From Anaerolineales bacterium (lineage in GTDB: Bacteria > Chloroflexota > Anaerolineae > Anaerolineales > Villigracilaceae), in NCBI GenBank assembly GCA_030583885.1, contig CP129480.1, forward strand, positions 124,001 to 188,000: a stretch of 64,000 nucleotides of DNA, in the 5' to 3' direction. A model generated the notes under the pieces. That model was not told the DNA's origin and did not search any database. It was given only the letters and a program-made list of their open reading frames with translations. Shown here piece by piece: positions 40,154-50,226 of this stretch. A program made the position numbers and the translations under genes. Position 1 is the stretch's first letter, and each line of letters begins with the position of its first letter.

Positions 40154-41587
40154 ATGAAAACAAACCCATCATTCGATGAAACAGGCAGGGCATACCAGCA
40201 AACCCGCATCGTCCACTGGGATCAGGTCGCTAAAAAGCGGGATGGCTGGCGTGGCATGGGATATTGGTATCATCGGCGCCTGACGGAAATTTACAAATTT
40301 CTTGTCAGCCCAAACCAGCGCGTGCTCGAAATCGGCTGCGGCACGGGAGGTTTAATCTCGCAATTAAACCCATCCCATGGCGTCGGAGTGGATTTCTCCG
40401 CCGAGATGATCACTCGCGCCAGACAACGCCACCCCGAAATCGAGTATCACCAACTCGACGCGCACGACCTGACCGGCCTCGAAGGCACTTTCGATGTAAT
40501 TATTTTTTCCGACACCGTCAACGATTTGTGGGATGTCCAGTGCGCGCTGGAACAGGTGCAAAAATTCTGCGCGCCGCACACGCGGCTGATCCTCAACTTT
40601 TACAGCCACCTCTGGCAGCTGCCGCTCACCCTCGCGCAAGGCCTCAACCTCGCCGCGCCCATGCTCAGTCAAAACTGGCTCACCCCCGAGGATGTGGATA
40701 ACCTGCTGCGGCTCGCGGGGTTCGAAAGCATCCGCACCACGCGCGAAATTCTATGGCCCCTGCCGCTCGGTGGATTTGCAGACCGCTATCTGGTGCGGCT
40801 CTGGCCCTTCCGCAATTTCGCATTATCCAATTTTGTGATCGCCCGTCCCATGCCACAGCCTGTAAAAGAAGCCAGCGTCTCTGTCGTCGTTGCCGCGCGC
40901 AACGAAGCGGGAAACATCAAATCCATTTTCGAACGCCTGCCAAGGATGGGCTCAAGAACCGAGTTGGTTTTCGTGGAAGGGCATTCACGCGATAACACGT
41001 ACGGAGCCATCGAAAAGGAAATCACGCTTCATCCCGCGACCCCAAGCCTGCTCTTCCGCCAGCCCGGCATCGGCAAAGCTGACGCAGTACGTCTCGGTTT
41101 CGAGAAAGCCTCCGGAGATATTCTCATGATCCTGGATGCCGATCTCACCGTCCCGCCCGAGGACCTGCCCCGTTTCTACGAAGCCATTGCAACCGGCAAA
41201 GGTGAATTCATCAACGGCGTGCGCCTCGTCTACCCGATGGAAAAGGAGGCCATGCGCACGTTGAATTTCATCGGCAACAAATTGTTCAGCATGGCATTCT
41301 CATGGATGCTCGGCCAGCCCATCAAAGACACCCTCTGCGGCACAAAAGTAATGTGGAAAACAGACTACGAAGAGATAGCCGCCAGCCGCTCCTACTTTGG
41401 CGACTTTGACCCCTTTGGCGATTTCGACCTCATCTTCGGCGCGGCCAAACTCAACCGCAAGATCGTGGACCTTCCCATCCGCTACCGCGAGCGCACCTAT
41501 GGCACCACCAACATCTCCCGCTGGAAGCACGGCATCCTGCTTCTTAGGATGGTTGCCTTCGCGGCAAGGCGGATAAAGTTCGTTTAA
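40154..41587 (+). CDS. Fused SAM-dependent methyltransferase and GT2 glycosyltransferase
   Basis: 477 residues. Residues 1-230 form a class I methyltransferase: RVLEIGCGTGGLISQL (56-71), VGVDFSAEMITRARQ and FDVIIFSDTVNDLWD. From about 241 a GT2 domain of dolichol-phosphate-mannose-synthase type follows: VSVVVAARNEAGNIKSIF, MILDADLTVPPEDLPRFY (DAD at 328-330) and DTLCGTKVMWKTDYEEIA. The GT2 part resembles enzymes that charge polyprenyl phosphate, which would feed GT39-type proteins nearby. The fusion couples sugar transfer to methylation in one chain. On the plus strand between two minus-strand membrane genes. Confidence 0.9.
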   Translation: MKTNPSFDETGRAYQQTRIVHWDQVAKKRDGWRGMGYWYHRRLTEIYKFLVSPNQRVLEIGCGTGGLISQLNPSHGVGVDFSAEMITRARQRHPEIEYHQLDAHDLTGLEGTFDVIIFSDTVNDLWDVQCALEQVQKFCAPHTRLILNFYSHLWQLPLTLAQGLNLAAPMLSQNWLTPEDVDNLLRLAGFESIRTTREILWPLPLGGFADRYLVRLWPFRNFALSNFVIARPMPQPVKEASVSVVVAARNEAGNIKSIFERLPRMGSRTELVFVEGHSRDNTYGAIEKEITLHPATPSLLFRQPGIGKADAVRLGFEKASGDILMILDADLTVPPEDLPRFYEAIATGKGEFINGVRLVYPMEKEAMRTLNFIGNKLFSMAFSWMLGQPIKDTLCGTKVMWKTDYEEIAASRSYFGDFDPFGDFDLIFGAAKLNRKIVDLPIRYRERTYGTTNISRWKHGILLLRMVAFAARRIKFV

Positions 41588-41626
41588 AATTGTGGATATT
41601 TAGTTCGGGGCGGCCTTCATCCTCAG

Positions 41627-44191
41627 CTATCGGCACATGGCGGCGTCAAAATATCTTGAAATGTAAAACCCCCGGTCATTTCCTTGCTGCACAAAGATAA
41701 ACAATAATTCCCCGCCTTCGCCGTAAATCAATATGGCATCGGATGCATGTGGGAAAAAATCGGGGTGGTCGCGTGCTTGAAAAATCACCCTGTCGTTCTT
41801 CTGTCCGATGATTTCGAATACAAGCCTGTCTTCAGCGGCAACCTTGTAGCCGATCGCATCCGTAATCCTCTCTCCATCGCCGGCCATATAATAGCGGGGG
41901 TAAAGGGTTCTCCCCTGCACAAACCGTATCGCACCGTCGACAGCAAGATCCTGCAAACATGTTGAATGGAAGCCTGATTGTTCCAAGCCTGGCGACGTCA
42001 ATAGTCCGGTCAACAACTCATTTTGAGGCAGAGGCGGGTATTTAACGGGAAAAATCCTCTCACTGGCGGGCGGTAAAACCCCGATCCCCCAAAATAGCAG
42101 GCCGGCAAAAAAATATTGCCTGAAATTATTTTTTGCGGGTGAAACCGGATGCACAAGCGATTTATTTTTCAACCAATCCGTGGTCAGTGAACAACCGCCT
42201 TCCAGGGTCGAGAGAAATCCGACAAAAACGGAATAAAGCCCAATCAGATAATAAAGATAAACAGACCAATCCATCGTCAGCATGAACCTCTGCCCCGAAA
42301 GCAGGGCTAATGAAGTCCATAAATTATAGGCAAGGTTCACCCCCAAGGGTAGAAGACCCATCCAGCCATTGCGATGCCAGGCGGTTGCGACTCCCAAACC
42401 AAAGAGAAAAGTATAAAAAACAAGAAGACTAATCTGGGAGGAACCAGGGTTGCCTTCCCATCTTTCCCAAAAGGCATAAGATGGAACCCAGAGATCCCCC
42501 AAACCTTGCAGTTCAGTTCTCAGCGGAAATAAAAGAATATTATTGACCCCATGATTAAGAAAGGAATTTGCAACTCCCCACAATGCGCCATAAGGATTGG
42601 ACGAAATCGCATCCGATGAGATTTGGTTCAAGCGCTGGTTGTATGCAGTATTGGATTCTCCCGGCAGGGGCATTACATCCGGTTCAAATCCATTTATCCG
42701 GCTATACCGCAGCGCCAGGTTGATCATTTGCGACTCGGGGCTGTCGAAGATCAAACTGCCGGTTAAACGCCAGTTGCGCCATAGCCAGGGACTGACAACG
42801 ATGGAAACAGCGACGATCATCAAGACGGCGCTTTTTACCAGCGGCCTGACGGTTTTCGGCTTTGTCAGCAAGGCAAACAGCATAAGCACAGGCAGTGCCA
42901 CAACAACCTGGGTGCGGATCAACATGGCACAACCGAGGATTCCCCCCAAGACAAATCCCAACCAGGTTGAAAACCCTGATCGAATCCAGCGCATCCCCAT
43001 GAACAAAAACAAGGCCAGCAACATTGCCGTGGGAATCTCCGCAAGATACACCTTTGAATAACTTAGATTTCCGGTAAACGGAGATACCAGGTTCGAGGTG
43101 TAATCACGGAGGATGGCAAGCAAGGCTATCGCAATCCCGATCGGCCGACCGAAGAATTCCCTGCCGAATAAATATAACAACACGGGGAAAAACGCAAAAA
43201 ACAGGGTTTGTAAAAAAATAACCCCTTCGTAATCCTGGCCCATCAGCAAATGTGCAAAAACAAGAAAAACAATATAAAGCGGGCGTTGCGGGATCCGGTT
43301 TTCGCCGAAACCATTCCCTATCAAAATAGACTGTGCAAACTGGTCATACGTCTGAGCATCAAGGAATGGATATATTTCAAAATTCGGTCCATGTGGTTTA
43401 AGTGCGGATGCATTTGGAATTATTGGCTGGCTGAGCCAGAGTGCTGAAGAAAAAATCCAGATCACAGCGCATATCGATAACTCCAGGTATGGCAGTCCAA
43501 TACGTTTCTTCCTCGTCTCAAGAAAGGCTGTTCCCGCCAAAGCCATACAAGCAATGGCGATCTGCCATTCAAGTAATGGAACAGCAGGCAATCCACGAGA
43601 CCAGTCCCCCTTATAGGACGGAACGATCCCCAAACCGGTGGAGGCGATAAAGGCGGCAGACACGGCCAAAACAACAAGGATGATGCCGATTTTTGCCAAA
43701 AATTCCCGTGGCATTTTGGGGCGTTCTTCTTTTTTGAGAAATTCGGCAAGGAAAACCAGTACAACGAGTTCGAACGAGACATACGTCATTAAGTTCAACA
43801 GGGGCAAAATAATCCGTAAATAATTATCGTACATGGAGGGCGGAAACGCGGCAAACAAACCGTATAAAACCCGGATGCAAATCCCCGCAAAAAAAGTAAC
43901 CAAGGCTGATATAAAAACATAATTTCTCGTCTTCGATCTGGTGAACACATTATTCCATGCCGGCCATGGCGGGAAATTCCCAGATGCCGCGACAATCAGA
44001 GCGATGTTTACAAACACCCAAAAGGCCAACAACAAGCCAATCGACACACGCAAAGCCGAAAGCTGAAAAAAGGCTGCAGCCCCCCCCGACAAAGACAAAT
44101 ACTGTCTGAGTTCGACAACGCCATGCACCGCCCACAAGGCAAACAGGGCAATCCATTTATGCGTTCCGGATACCCTTTTAAAATCAAGCAT
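41627..44191 (-). CDS. Large GT39/ArnT-like membrane protein
   Basis: About 854 residues from ATG 44191 (an alternative start at 44227 adds 12). The N-terminal 240 residues are an extra multi-pass module. Then EIYPFLDAQTYDQFAQSILIGNGFGENRIPQRPLYIVFLVFAHLL matches the GT-C first loop, and HLLMGQDYEGVIFLQTLFFAFFPVLLYLFGREFFG the next helices. SPWLWRNWRLTGSLIF is shared with the protein at 46800, a paralogue of the same length and layout. A soluble C-terminal domain ends in a Cys. Probable sugar transfer at the outer face; sugar unknown. Confidence 0.78.
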   Translation of the reverse strand: MLDFKRVSGTHKWIALFALWAVHGVVELRQYLSLSGGAAAFFQLSALRVSIGLLLAFWVFVNIALIVAASGNFPPWPAWNNVFTRSKTRNYVFISALVTFFAGICIRVLYGLFAAFPPSMYDNYLRIILPLLNLMTYVSFELVVLVFLAEFLKKEERPKMPREFLAKIGIILVVLAVSAAFIASTGLGIVPSYKGDWSRGLPAVPLLEWQIAIACMALAGTAFLETRKKRIGLPYLELSICAVIWIFSSALWLSQPIIPNASALKPHGPNFEIYPFLDAQTYDQFAQSILIGNGFGENRIPQRPLYIVFLVFAHLLMGQDYEGVIFLQTLFFAFFPVLLYLFGREFFGRPIGIAIALLAILRDYTSNLVSPFTGNLSYSKVYLAEIPTAMLLALFLFMGMRWIRSGFSTWLGFVLGGILGCAMLIRTQVVVALPVLMLFALLTKPKTVRPLVKSAVLMIVAVSIVVSPWLWRNWRLTGSLIFDSPESQMINLALRYSRINGFEPDVMPLPGESNTAYNQRLNQISSDAISSNPYGALWGVANSFLNHGVNNILLFPLRTELQGLGDLWVPSYAFWERWEGNPGSSQISLLVFYTFLFGLGVATAWHRNGWMGLLPLGVNLAYNLWTSLALLSGQRFMLTMDWSVYLYYLIGLYSVFVGFLSTLEGGCSLTTDWLKNKSLVHPVSPAKNNFRQYFFAGLLFWGIGVLPPASERIFPVKYPPLPQNELLTGLLTSPGLEQSGFHSTCLQDLAVDGAIRFVQGRTLYPRYYMAGDGERITDAIGYKVAAEDRLVFEIIGQKNDRVIFQARDHPDFFPHASDAILIYGEGGELLFIFVQQGNDRGFYISRYFDAAMCR

Positions 44192-44459
44192 GAAAACACA
44201 CCATTCGCACCAAGTTTTTCTCTCCACGCACTGCTATTTTAACTGCAAATCATGCCATGCATATCATCCGATGCCGGGAGAATATTATCAACCCACGAAA
44301 ACACAGGATGGCACAACCATGCAGGTCCAACCAATACATTCGGAATTTTACATAAAGCCAGAACACCCAAGGCTCTTGATGATACGGACGTTCGGCGCAT
44401 TGGGCTTTTTTTAATCGCATCAGGTAAAATAGCATAAACATCTCAATCAAGGATATTTC
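44192..44459. other. 268-bp gap between divergent genes
   Basis: Contains no coding sequence I can support; reading frames seen there are shadows. The right end holds CAGGTAAAATAGC (44421-44433), a probable -10 region, and AAGGA (44449-44453), the ribosome-binding site of the methyltransferase gene at 44460. Confidence 0.5.
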
Positions 44460-45101
44460 ATGCATCCCACTCTTAAACTCCTTCCCGCTGAAACATATAA
44501 AGGTGTAAATCAATACGACCCCATCAAATTTTACTACTGGCCCGTCTTCGGGCGGATGTATCGCCGCCGGGTGGAACTGGCACTGGGCGAATGTACGGGC
44601 GGTGAGCGCGTGCTGGAGGTCGGATTCGGAACCGGGCTTGCATTCCCCAACCTGCACGAGTTGTACAAAGAAATCCATGGCATTGACCTGACCGCGGATA
44701 TTGAAGCGGTTCAGTCTGTTTTCGAGCCGATGCACATCCCGCTTTTTCTCGAAAAAGGCGACGTAATCAACATGCCGTACCCGGACAACAAATTCGACAC
44801 GGTGTTGTTGATCAGCATTCTGGAGCATCTTAAACCACTGGAGTTGGAGCAGGCCTTCACAGAGGTGAGGCGTGTACTTAAACCAGGCGGCCAGATGGTG
44901 TATGGAACTCCGGTTGAAAAGCCGTTCATGGTCTTTATGTTCCGCATGCTGGGACATGACATCCGTGATGAGCATTTCTCCACGGAAAAAGAGATTGCGG
45001 CTGCCGCATATAAAATGTTCTCAAAAGGTCAAGTTATCGAAATGAAGAGCACGCCGCCCATTGCAGGGGCGGTATACACCGTTGGGAACTTCATCAAATA
45101 A
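44460..45101 (+). CDS. Class I SAM-dependent methyltransferase
   Basis: 213 residues. RVLEVGFGTGLAFPNLHELYKEIHGIDLTADIEAVQ is the SAM motif (GFGTGL) and NKFDTVLLISILEHLKPLELEQAFTEVRRVLKPGGQMVYGTPVEKP the following motifs. The reaction is probably O-methylation of a lipid or sugar intermediate. AAGGA is 6 nt before ATG. It is a lone plus-strand gene among membrane glycosyltransferases. Confidence 0.88.
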   Translation: MHPTLKLLPAETYKGVNQYDPIKFYYWPVFGRMYRRRVELALGECTGGERVLEVGFGTGLAFPNLHELYKEIHGIDLTADIEAVQSVFEPMHIPLFLEKGDVINMPYPDNKFDTVLLISILEHLKPLELEQAFTEVRRVLKPGGQMVYGTPVEKPFMVFMFRMLGHDIRDEHFSTEKEIAAAAYKMFSKGQVIEMKSTPPIAGAVYTVGNFIK

Positions 45102-45134
45102 AATGAGGGCGGTTAGCCTGTGCCGTTTCCCTGC

Positions 45135-46781
45135 CTATGGCATACGTTCGTAGATTTTTATATCCGGATTTACTGCTGAAACCCAGACCCCTGGCAGGAA
45201 GGCTGGCAGTTCATACGAAAATTCCCTGATAAGCCGGTAGCTCGTTACCTCCCCAGCCAGCAGCCGCTTGAAGAAATCACATTCCACTGGATTGGTCTCG
45301 CAGACTGTGTCAGTGTAGAAACGATCATAGGTGTAGCTGTCAATCACAAAGTAGTCAGTGCCGCGCTCCAGCAGGCCCTGCTCACCCTGGTTGTACTCAT
45401 AGCGTCCACCGCGTGGCACTACATCCGTCGGATATTTCACAAAATAGATCGGATAATTATGCGCCCGCATAAAACGCCGCTTCTCAATAACCGGAGGATA
45501 CAGCGTATATTCAATGCTCTTTCCGTACCCGCGGACAGCGGCAATATATTCACTGGCAGGGATGCGGGCATCATTCATGAAGAGCAATGCCGTGCTGGCC
45601 AGCCGCAGGAGGGCATGTGAAATCCCCACAAAAAGCAGGAGGCCGACGGCGTACGACATAACTTTCCAGTTCCAATCATTTGCCAGATCAAGAATCTCCC
45701 TGATAAACAAAGCGCCCAGGATGGCCAAAAACGGAACGAATGGAATGAAATAGCGCGGGATGTAATTGATGGAGACCATGAACGGCAGGTCGAAGATCAG
45801 AACTGTCAGAAGCAGGGCAAAGACCGCCTGCGCCTGTCCCCGGTCGAACTTTACCTTTACAAATCTCCATAAAACCAGCTTAACAACGAACCAAAGAAAA
45901 GCGATAATAAAAACCCAATAGACAAACGCGCCAACCGCGTTCTCGAACACCTGCCACTGGCCAAACAACCCGATCTGCGCACCGGAATTGAACCCATACT
46001 GCGGATAATTTCTCAAGAAAGGAATTACACTCGTAAAGTAGTAAACCGGTGCAAACAGTGCTTTTGGCGTACCAAGCCCATATCCCAAAAACGAGACTAC
46101 CCCGCCTAAAACCAGCCTGCCAGCCATGGACAGCCAACTGGCACGTATCTCTGACCAGTGCATGACAAGATACACAATAACCGGTAAAAGGATGATGCTC
46201 CCGCCCGTATATTTGCTCGAAGCCGCCAATCCAACTGCAAAGAAGGAGGCATACCACCACCATGGCATCCTGCTGTATTGATATTTGACGACAAAAAACA
46301 CGCATAGAATGGTGAAAAATTGCAAATAAAGGTCGTTGTGGGCAAAACGTGCATTTGCCGCCGCCACGCCGCCGGCAATATATAACAGTCCCGCCAAGGC
46401 GGACGTTCTTTTGTTCGCGCCCATCCTGCGCGCCAGATAATAGATCAGCACCCCGCTCAGCGCCCCCAGGAACGCTGAAAACGCGCGCGCGGCAACAATG
46501 AATGCAAAACTCGATTTCCCCAATAGATCATAGGTCACCAGGCCGATGGCATACATAACATACTTTGGCAGGGACGGGTAATTGAAATCGGGCTCGGTCT
46601 CGTCAAAGATCATATTCCCGTTGAGCGCCATATCCACGCGCCAGACCAGTTCATCCGGGTTCCACAGCGCAGGCGCGCCCCACTGCACACCCGGCAGTGA
46701 AACTCCAAGAAAGAGCAGGAAAAGGAAAAAGGGCAGAAGCGTCTCGTTCCGTATTGTCCATTGAGATGATTTCCGTTGCAT
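45135..46781 (-). CDS. GT39-like membrane glycosyltransferase
   Basis: 548 residues. LPGVQWGAPALWNPDELVWRVDMALNGN gives the acidic WNPDE loop after helix 1. YPSLPKYVMYAIGL, RAFSAFLGALSGVLIYYLARRMGANKRT and ANARFAHNDLYLQFFTILCVF are typical of the GT39/PMT-related family. The C-terminal soluble part has DYFVIDSYTYDRFYTDTVCETNPVECDFFKRLL. Transfers a sugar from a polyprenyl-phosphate donor, by family. Followed 18 bp upstream by another large GT-C gene. Confidence 0.8.
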   Translation of the reverse strand: MQRKSSQWTIRNETLLPFFLFLLFLGVSLPGVQWGAPALWNPDELVWRVDMALNGNMIFDETEPDFNYPSLPKYVMYAIGLVTYDLLGKSSFAFIVAARAFSAFLGALSGVLIYYLARRMGANKRTSALAGLLYIAGGVAAANARFAHNDLYLQFFTILCVFFVVKYQYSRMPWWWYASFFAVGLAASSKYTGGSIILLPVIVYLVMHWSEIRASWLSMAGRLVLGGVVSFLGYGLGTPKALFAPVYYFTSVIPFLRNYPQYGFNSGAQIGLFGQWQVFENAVGAFVYWVFIIAFLWFVVKLVLWRFVKVKFDRGQAQAVFALLLTVLIFDLPFMVSINYIPRYFIPFVPFLAILGALFIREILDLANDWNWKVMSYAVGLLLFVGISHALLRLASTALLFMNDARIPASEYIAAVRGYGKSIEYTLYPPVIEKRRFMRAHNYPIYFVKYPTDVVPRGGRYEYNQGEQGLLERGTDYFVIDSYTYDRFYTDTVCETNPVECDFFKRLLAGEVTSYRLIREFSYELPAFLPGVWVSAVNPDIKIYERMP

Positions 46782-46799
46782 AAACAGCGTTCCCTTTTT

Positions 46800-49379
46800 C
46801 TATTCTATAGAACAGGTCAATCCCTGCCACGGCAATTTCGCAACAATGGGGGATCGATCATTGACCTCAACAGCCAGTGCACGTATGCCGGCTCTTTCCC
46901 TGCAACCAATAATGAACACATCGGCGGCATTTGGGAAATAATCCGGAGGTGTCTCCCTTTGAATGAAAACCTGGGCATTTTCAGACCCAATATAAGTAAA
47001 TTGTAATCGATCCAAATCGCCTACCAGCAAGGAAAAGGATTCGCCGCTTCCCCAATACTTGCCCTGCTCATAAAAGAGTGGATAAAGGGCGCGTCCATAC
47101 AGAACAACGGCGGCTGGTTCTGTTTCCAGAAAGGATTCTACATGTGCTGCTGTTATCCAGGTGCCATTTTCCAACATAAGCCCGTCCGCCGCCTGTTCAG
47201 CGAGCCTCTGATCTGTATCCATTTCAGAATATCTCTGAGGAATAAGTATTTCCGTCAACGGCAGAGATATCCCCAAAAATATAAAAACCAACAAAGTTGA
47301 CCGGCATTTTCCTAAAGCGGCAGACGGGTTATCAAAAGACCCGCCCCCGTCCTCCCTGTTATAGACAACCCCGGATACCCTGCTTGAGATCAATGCAATC
47401 ACAAGAACAGTCAATGTCACCAGTCCAATGCAATAGTAAAGTTGTAGAATCCAGTCCACCGGCTGAACAAAACGCCATCCAGATATGCGGGCAAGGGACA
47501 TGCTAAAGTTAAAGGTAAAGTGAATTAAAAGCGGCACGAGCCCCAACACGCCCAACCGTTTAACAGCGATGCCCACGCCGAAGGTAATCAACCCAAGTGT
47601 AATAAAGAAGATCAATCCTGAACCAGGTGTAAAACTGAGCAAAGGTTCATTCCAATACTGCATGCGCACAGTATAGGAACGCAGATCATATAATTTCAGC
47701 GACACGGGCATGGCAAGGACTGATGCAATTTCATTGCGGACAAAATAGCTTGTATAAACCCGTGCCAATTCCACCGGATGATCCAAAATATACTGAAACA
47801 CCTGGCGCTTTATACGGCTCGAATGCTCATCAGGGGTCTCCCCCGGAAGAATATCCACCGTATCCGTCGGCTCAGTATACGCCCCGGCATACCAGCTGAT
47901 GTAAAACTCGGAACTTTCTATTGCAAGTTTCCCATTAACTTCATGGTTTCTCCAAATCCATGGCGCTGCCATCACCAAAAAACCCAAAGCAAACACCGAG
48001 ATTCGTCGAAGAGCCCGCTTTAACCGAAAACCTCCAGAAAAGGCCATGCCGATCAAGATGGCCGGAACTATGAATACCGACTGGTGACTGCGCACGAGCA
48101 TTAACATCCCAAACGATGCGCCCGCAAAAACCCCGAGCCAATCAGAAGCGACTGGTCTTTTAAGCCATTTCACCAGAACAAAAATCAACAGGAGCATAAA
48201 AACCATTGTGGGCACGTCAGCCATCAACAGCTTTGAATGGGAAATCTCAATGACATTGGTCAGCGCAATGCCATTCCTTTCCCTTAAGATGATCAAAATC
48301 GCAATCAGAAGGCCCGCCGGCCGGCCTCCAAGCATGGACGCCAATAAATAGGCTATCGCCGGCATGACCGCCAGGAAACCAACCTGAAGAAAAATCACAT
48401 TCTCATAGAGTTGTCCACCCACCATGCGGAAAAGTGTGAGCATAAAAACATACAATGGCCGCAGTATGATTTTATTGTTTTGATCGGCTCCTATGAGCAT
48501 GTTCTGAGCGGATAGATCGTAAATGGCCGCGTCGGAATGGGGATAATATTCAAAATTTGGCGGGGTGGGGGTTGGCGTGAAGTAACTATCCTTCCGCATG
48601 GGCTCACCCCACCAAATAAAGGAAGCCGAAAGCCATAAGGCCAGGCAAACGATCACATCCAGGCGGATAAAAGATGCATGGTTGACTTGAAAACCTTTCA
48701 CCCACTTCTCAAGCGGGTCGTTCCAAAAAATAAAGGATAATGAAAAAAGCCATGCTACAAACAATTGAGAAAATAGAATTGGCGCCCCTGGGTAATGCCA
48801 TCCATATTTTTCCGGCACCAAACCGATACCTGACCTGGCAACCCATGCAGACAAAACCAGGAGTAACGTAAACACAGCGCTCGTGATCCCAAAAAGGCTT
48901 TTCCATTCCAAAAGGATGTGCCAATTCGGTTTTTTATTTCGCCACAGAAACTGTCCAAGCAGAGTTTGAATGCCAACGGCACTCCCCAGGAAAATAACCG
49001 GGCCAATGCGCTCAGCGAACGCAAAATAAGCGGCCTGATTCTCGAAGGGAAGAAGCAAGAGGATAATTCCCAATGAGATCAGAAACAAGGAAACCAGATG
49101 CATGATGAAATTCCCCCGGCGGCTATTAAGAACCCCTTCCATATGTTGGATGGATTGTTCCAGCCTTGCGGCTGAATTTTGAATCTGCAAAAAAAACAAA
49201 AAAACCAGGGCAAAAAAAGCGAGAAACACGCCAAGCAATAGAAGGCGCTGGGATGAATATCCAAGAAACACGGCATTCCTCGGATCAGCGGGGATCAATA
49301 AAAGGAATCCAAAGGCAACAGCACCTTCAAACAACCCCATCAGAATGTATAGTTTCAACAATGTTTTTTTTTGCCGCAT
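46800..49379 (-). CDS. Large GT39/ArnT-like membrane protein (paralogue of 41627-44191)
   Basis: 859 residues. An N-terminal multi-pass part of about 240 residues is followed by FEYYPHSDAAIYDLSAQNMLIGADQNNKIILRPLYVFMLTLFRMVG, homologous in place and pattern to YPFLDAQTYDQFAQSILIG at 41627. APWIWRNHEVNGKLAIESSEF and PADVFIIG near the C-terminus are also comparable. The pair probably comes from a duplication and may transfer different sugars to one acceptor. Confidence 0.78.
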   Translation of the reverse strand: MRQKKTLLKLYILMGLFEGAVAFGFLLLIPADPRNAVFLGYSSQRLLLLGVFLAFFALVFLFFLQIQNSAARLEQSIQHMEGVLNSRRGNFIMHLVSLFLISLGIILLLLPFENQAAYFAFAERIGPVIFLGSAVGIQTLLGQFLWRNKKPNWHILLEWKSLFGITSAVFTLLLVLSAWVARSGIGLVPEKYGWHYPGAPILFSQLFVAWLFSLSFIFWNDPLEKWVKGFQVNHASFIRLDVIVCLALWLSASFIWWGEPMRKDSYFTPTPTPPNFEYYPHSDAAIYDLSAQNMLIGADQNNKIILRPLYVFMLTLFRMVGGQLYENVIFLQVGFLAVMPAIAYLLASMLGGRPAGLLIAILIILRERNGIALTNVIEISHSKLLMADVPTMVFMLLLIFVLVKWLKRPVASDWLGVFAGASFGMLMLVRSHQSVFIVPAILIGMAFSGGFRLKRALRRISVFALGFLVMAAPWIWRNHEVNGKLAIESSEFYISWYAGAYTEPTDTVDILPGETPDEHSSRIKRQVFQYILDHPVELARVYTSYFVRNEIASVLAMPVSLKLYDLRSYTVRMQYWNEPLLSFTPGSGLIFFITLGLITFGVGIAVKRLGVLGLVPLLIHFTFNFSMSLARISGWRFVQPVDWILQLYYCIGLVTLTVLVIALISSRVSGVVYNREDGGGSFDNPSAALGKCRSTLLVFIFLGISLPLTEILIPQRYSEMDTDQRLAEQAADGLMLENGTWITAAHVESFLETEPAAVVLYGRALYPLFYEQGKYWGSGESFSLLVGDLDRLQFTYIGSENAQVFIQRETPPDYFPNAADVFIIGCRERAGIRALAVEVNDRSPIVAKLPWQGLTCSIE

Positions 49380-49396
49380 CGCGAGTTCGTGCTTCC

Positions 49397-50218
49397 TTAA
49401 AGCCGTCCATGGGAAAAGATCGAAATAAGCGTCACAGAGTCGACCGCGATATCGCCCGTTAGATATTCGGGACGCACGGCTGAATGCGCGACCCGAAACC
49501 GCTCCACGTCGCGTTCCAAAACAACAAAATCCGTTTTGGGGAAATAGCGCCGAAAGACCTGTTGATAATCCTGCAAACGGAACCTGTTCAAATTACTGGT
49601 GGGATTAAGGAATTTTCGCCAGACCTGCTCTGAAAACTTAAGCATCTCGAACGGATATTCAAAATAATGATCGCGCAGATCGACAAAATGCAAATGCACA
49701 CCTTCAGACGCGGTCAGCTTCGCAAGCGCCCGCGTAATCCCGTCCACATCATCCAAATGCTCGTAGACCGAGGTACTGAGGACAACATCCACTGCGGGGA
49801 TCTGCTTTTGGATTTGTTCATCACGCACGTCCCCATGTAGAAGCGTGATGTATTCGCCTCGCGGCCGGACCTGTTCCTGCTCGAGTTTCAGAAACTGACC
49901 ATACGCCGACAGCAGCTCCCGGTTCCGCTCGTGATCCAGCAGGACAAAATGATCGCATAAGACAACATGCGCCGCGCCGCGCTGTAGCAGTTCCACGCCC
50001 ACCGCAAAACGCCCGCCATAACCGAAAACAAGCACACGCTTTCCGTCAATGGACACGCCCCTGCCAGCCAACGCCTGCATGTATCGCCCCACTGCCACAA
50101 ATGGATCGGTGGATTCCAGCCCGGGTTTTATGACCCAGCGCCGCTTGAGCAGGAAACGCGCCAACCCTTCTGGCATGAAATGGCGAATGAGACGCAGAAA
50201 AAGATACCGAAAATTCAC
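49397..50218 (-). CDS. SAM-dependent methyltransferase-like protein
   Basis: 273 residues from GTG 50218, with AGAGG 5 nt upstream and just after the stop of the preceding gene; an ATG at 50248 would overlap that gene by 22 bp. KRVLVFGYGGRFAVGVELLQRGAAHVVLCDHFVLLDHERN is a variant motif I region (GYGGRFAVG) and VDVVLSTSVYEHLDDVDGITRALAKLTASEGVHLHFVDLRDHY the later motifs. Substrate unknown, likely a sugar or lipid in this locus. Confidence 0.8.
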   Translation of the reverse strand: MNFRYLFLRLIRHFMPEGLARFLLKRRWVIKPGLESTDPFVAVGRYMQALAGRGVSIDGKRVLVFGYGGRFAVGVELLQRGAAHVVLCDHFVLLDHERNRELLSAYGQFLKLEQEQVRPRGEYITLLHGDVRDEQIQKQIPAVDVVLSTSVYEHLDDVDGITRALAKLTASEGVHLHFVDLRDHYFEYPFEMLKFSEQVWRKFLNPTSNLNRFRLQDYQQVFRRYFPKTDFVVLERDVERFRVAHSAVRPEYLTGDIAVDSVTLISIFSHGRL

Positions 50219-50226
50219 AGCCGCCT

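Noticed and set aside
44250..44975. 241-residue minus-strand frame
   Set aside because: Antisense to the methyltransferase gene at 44460, which has a ribosome-binding site and SAM motifs.
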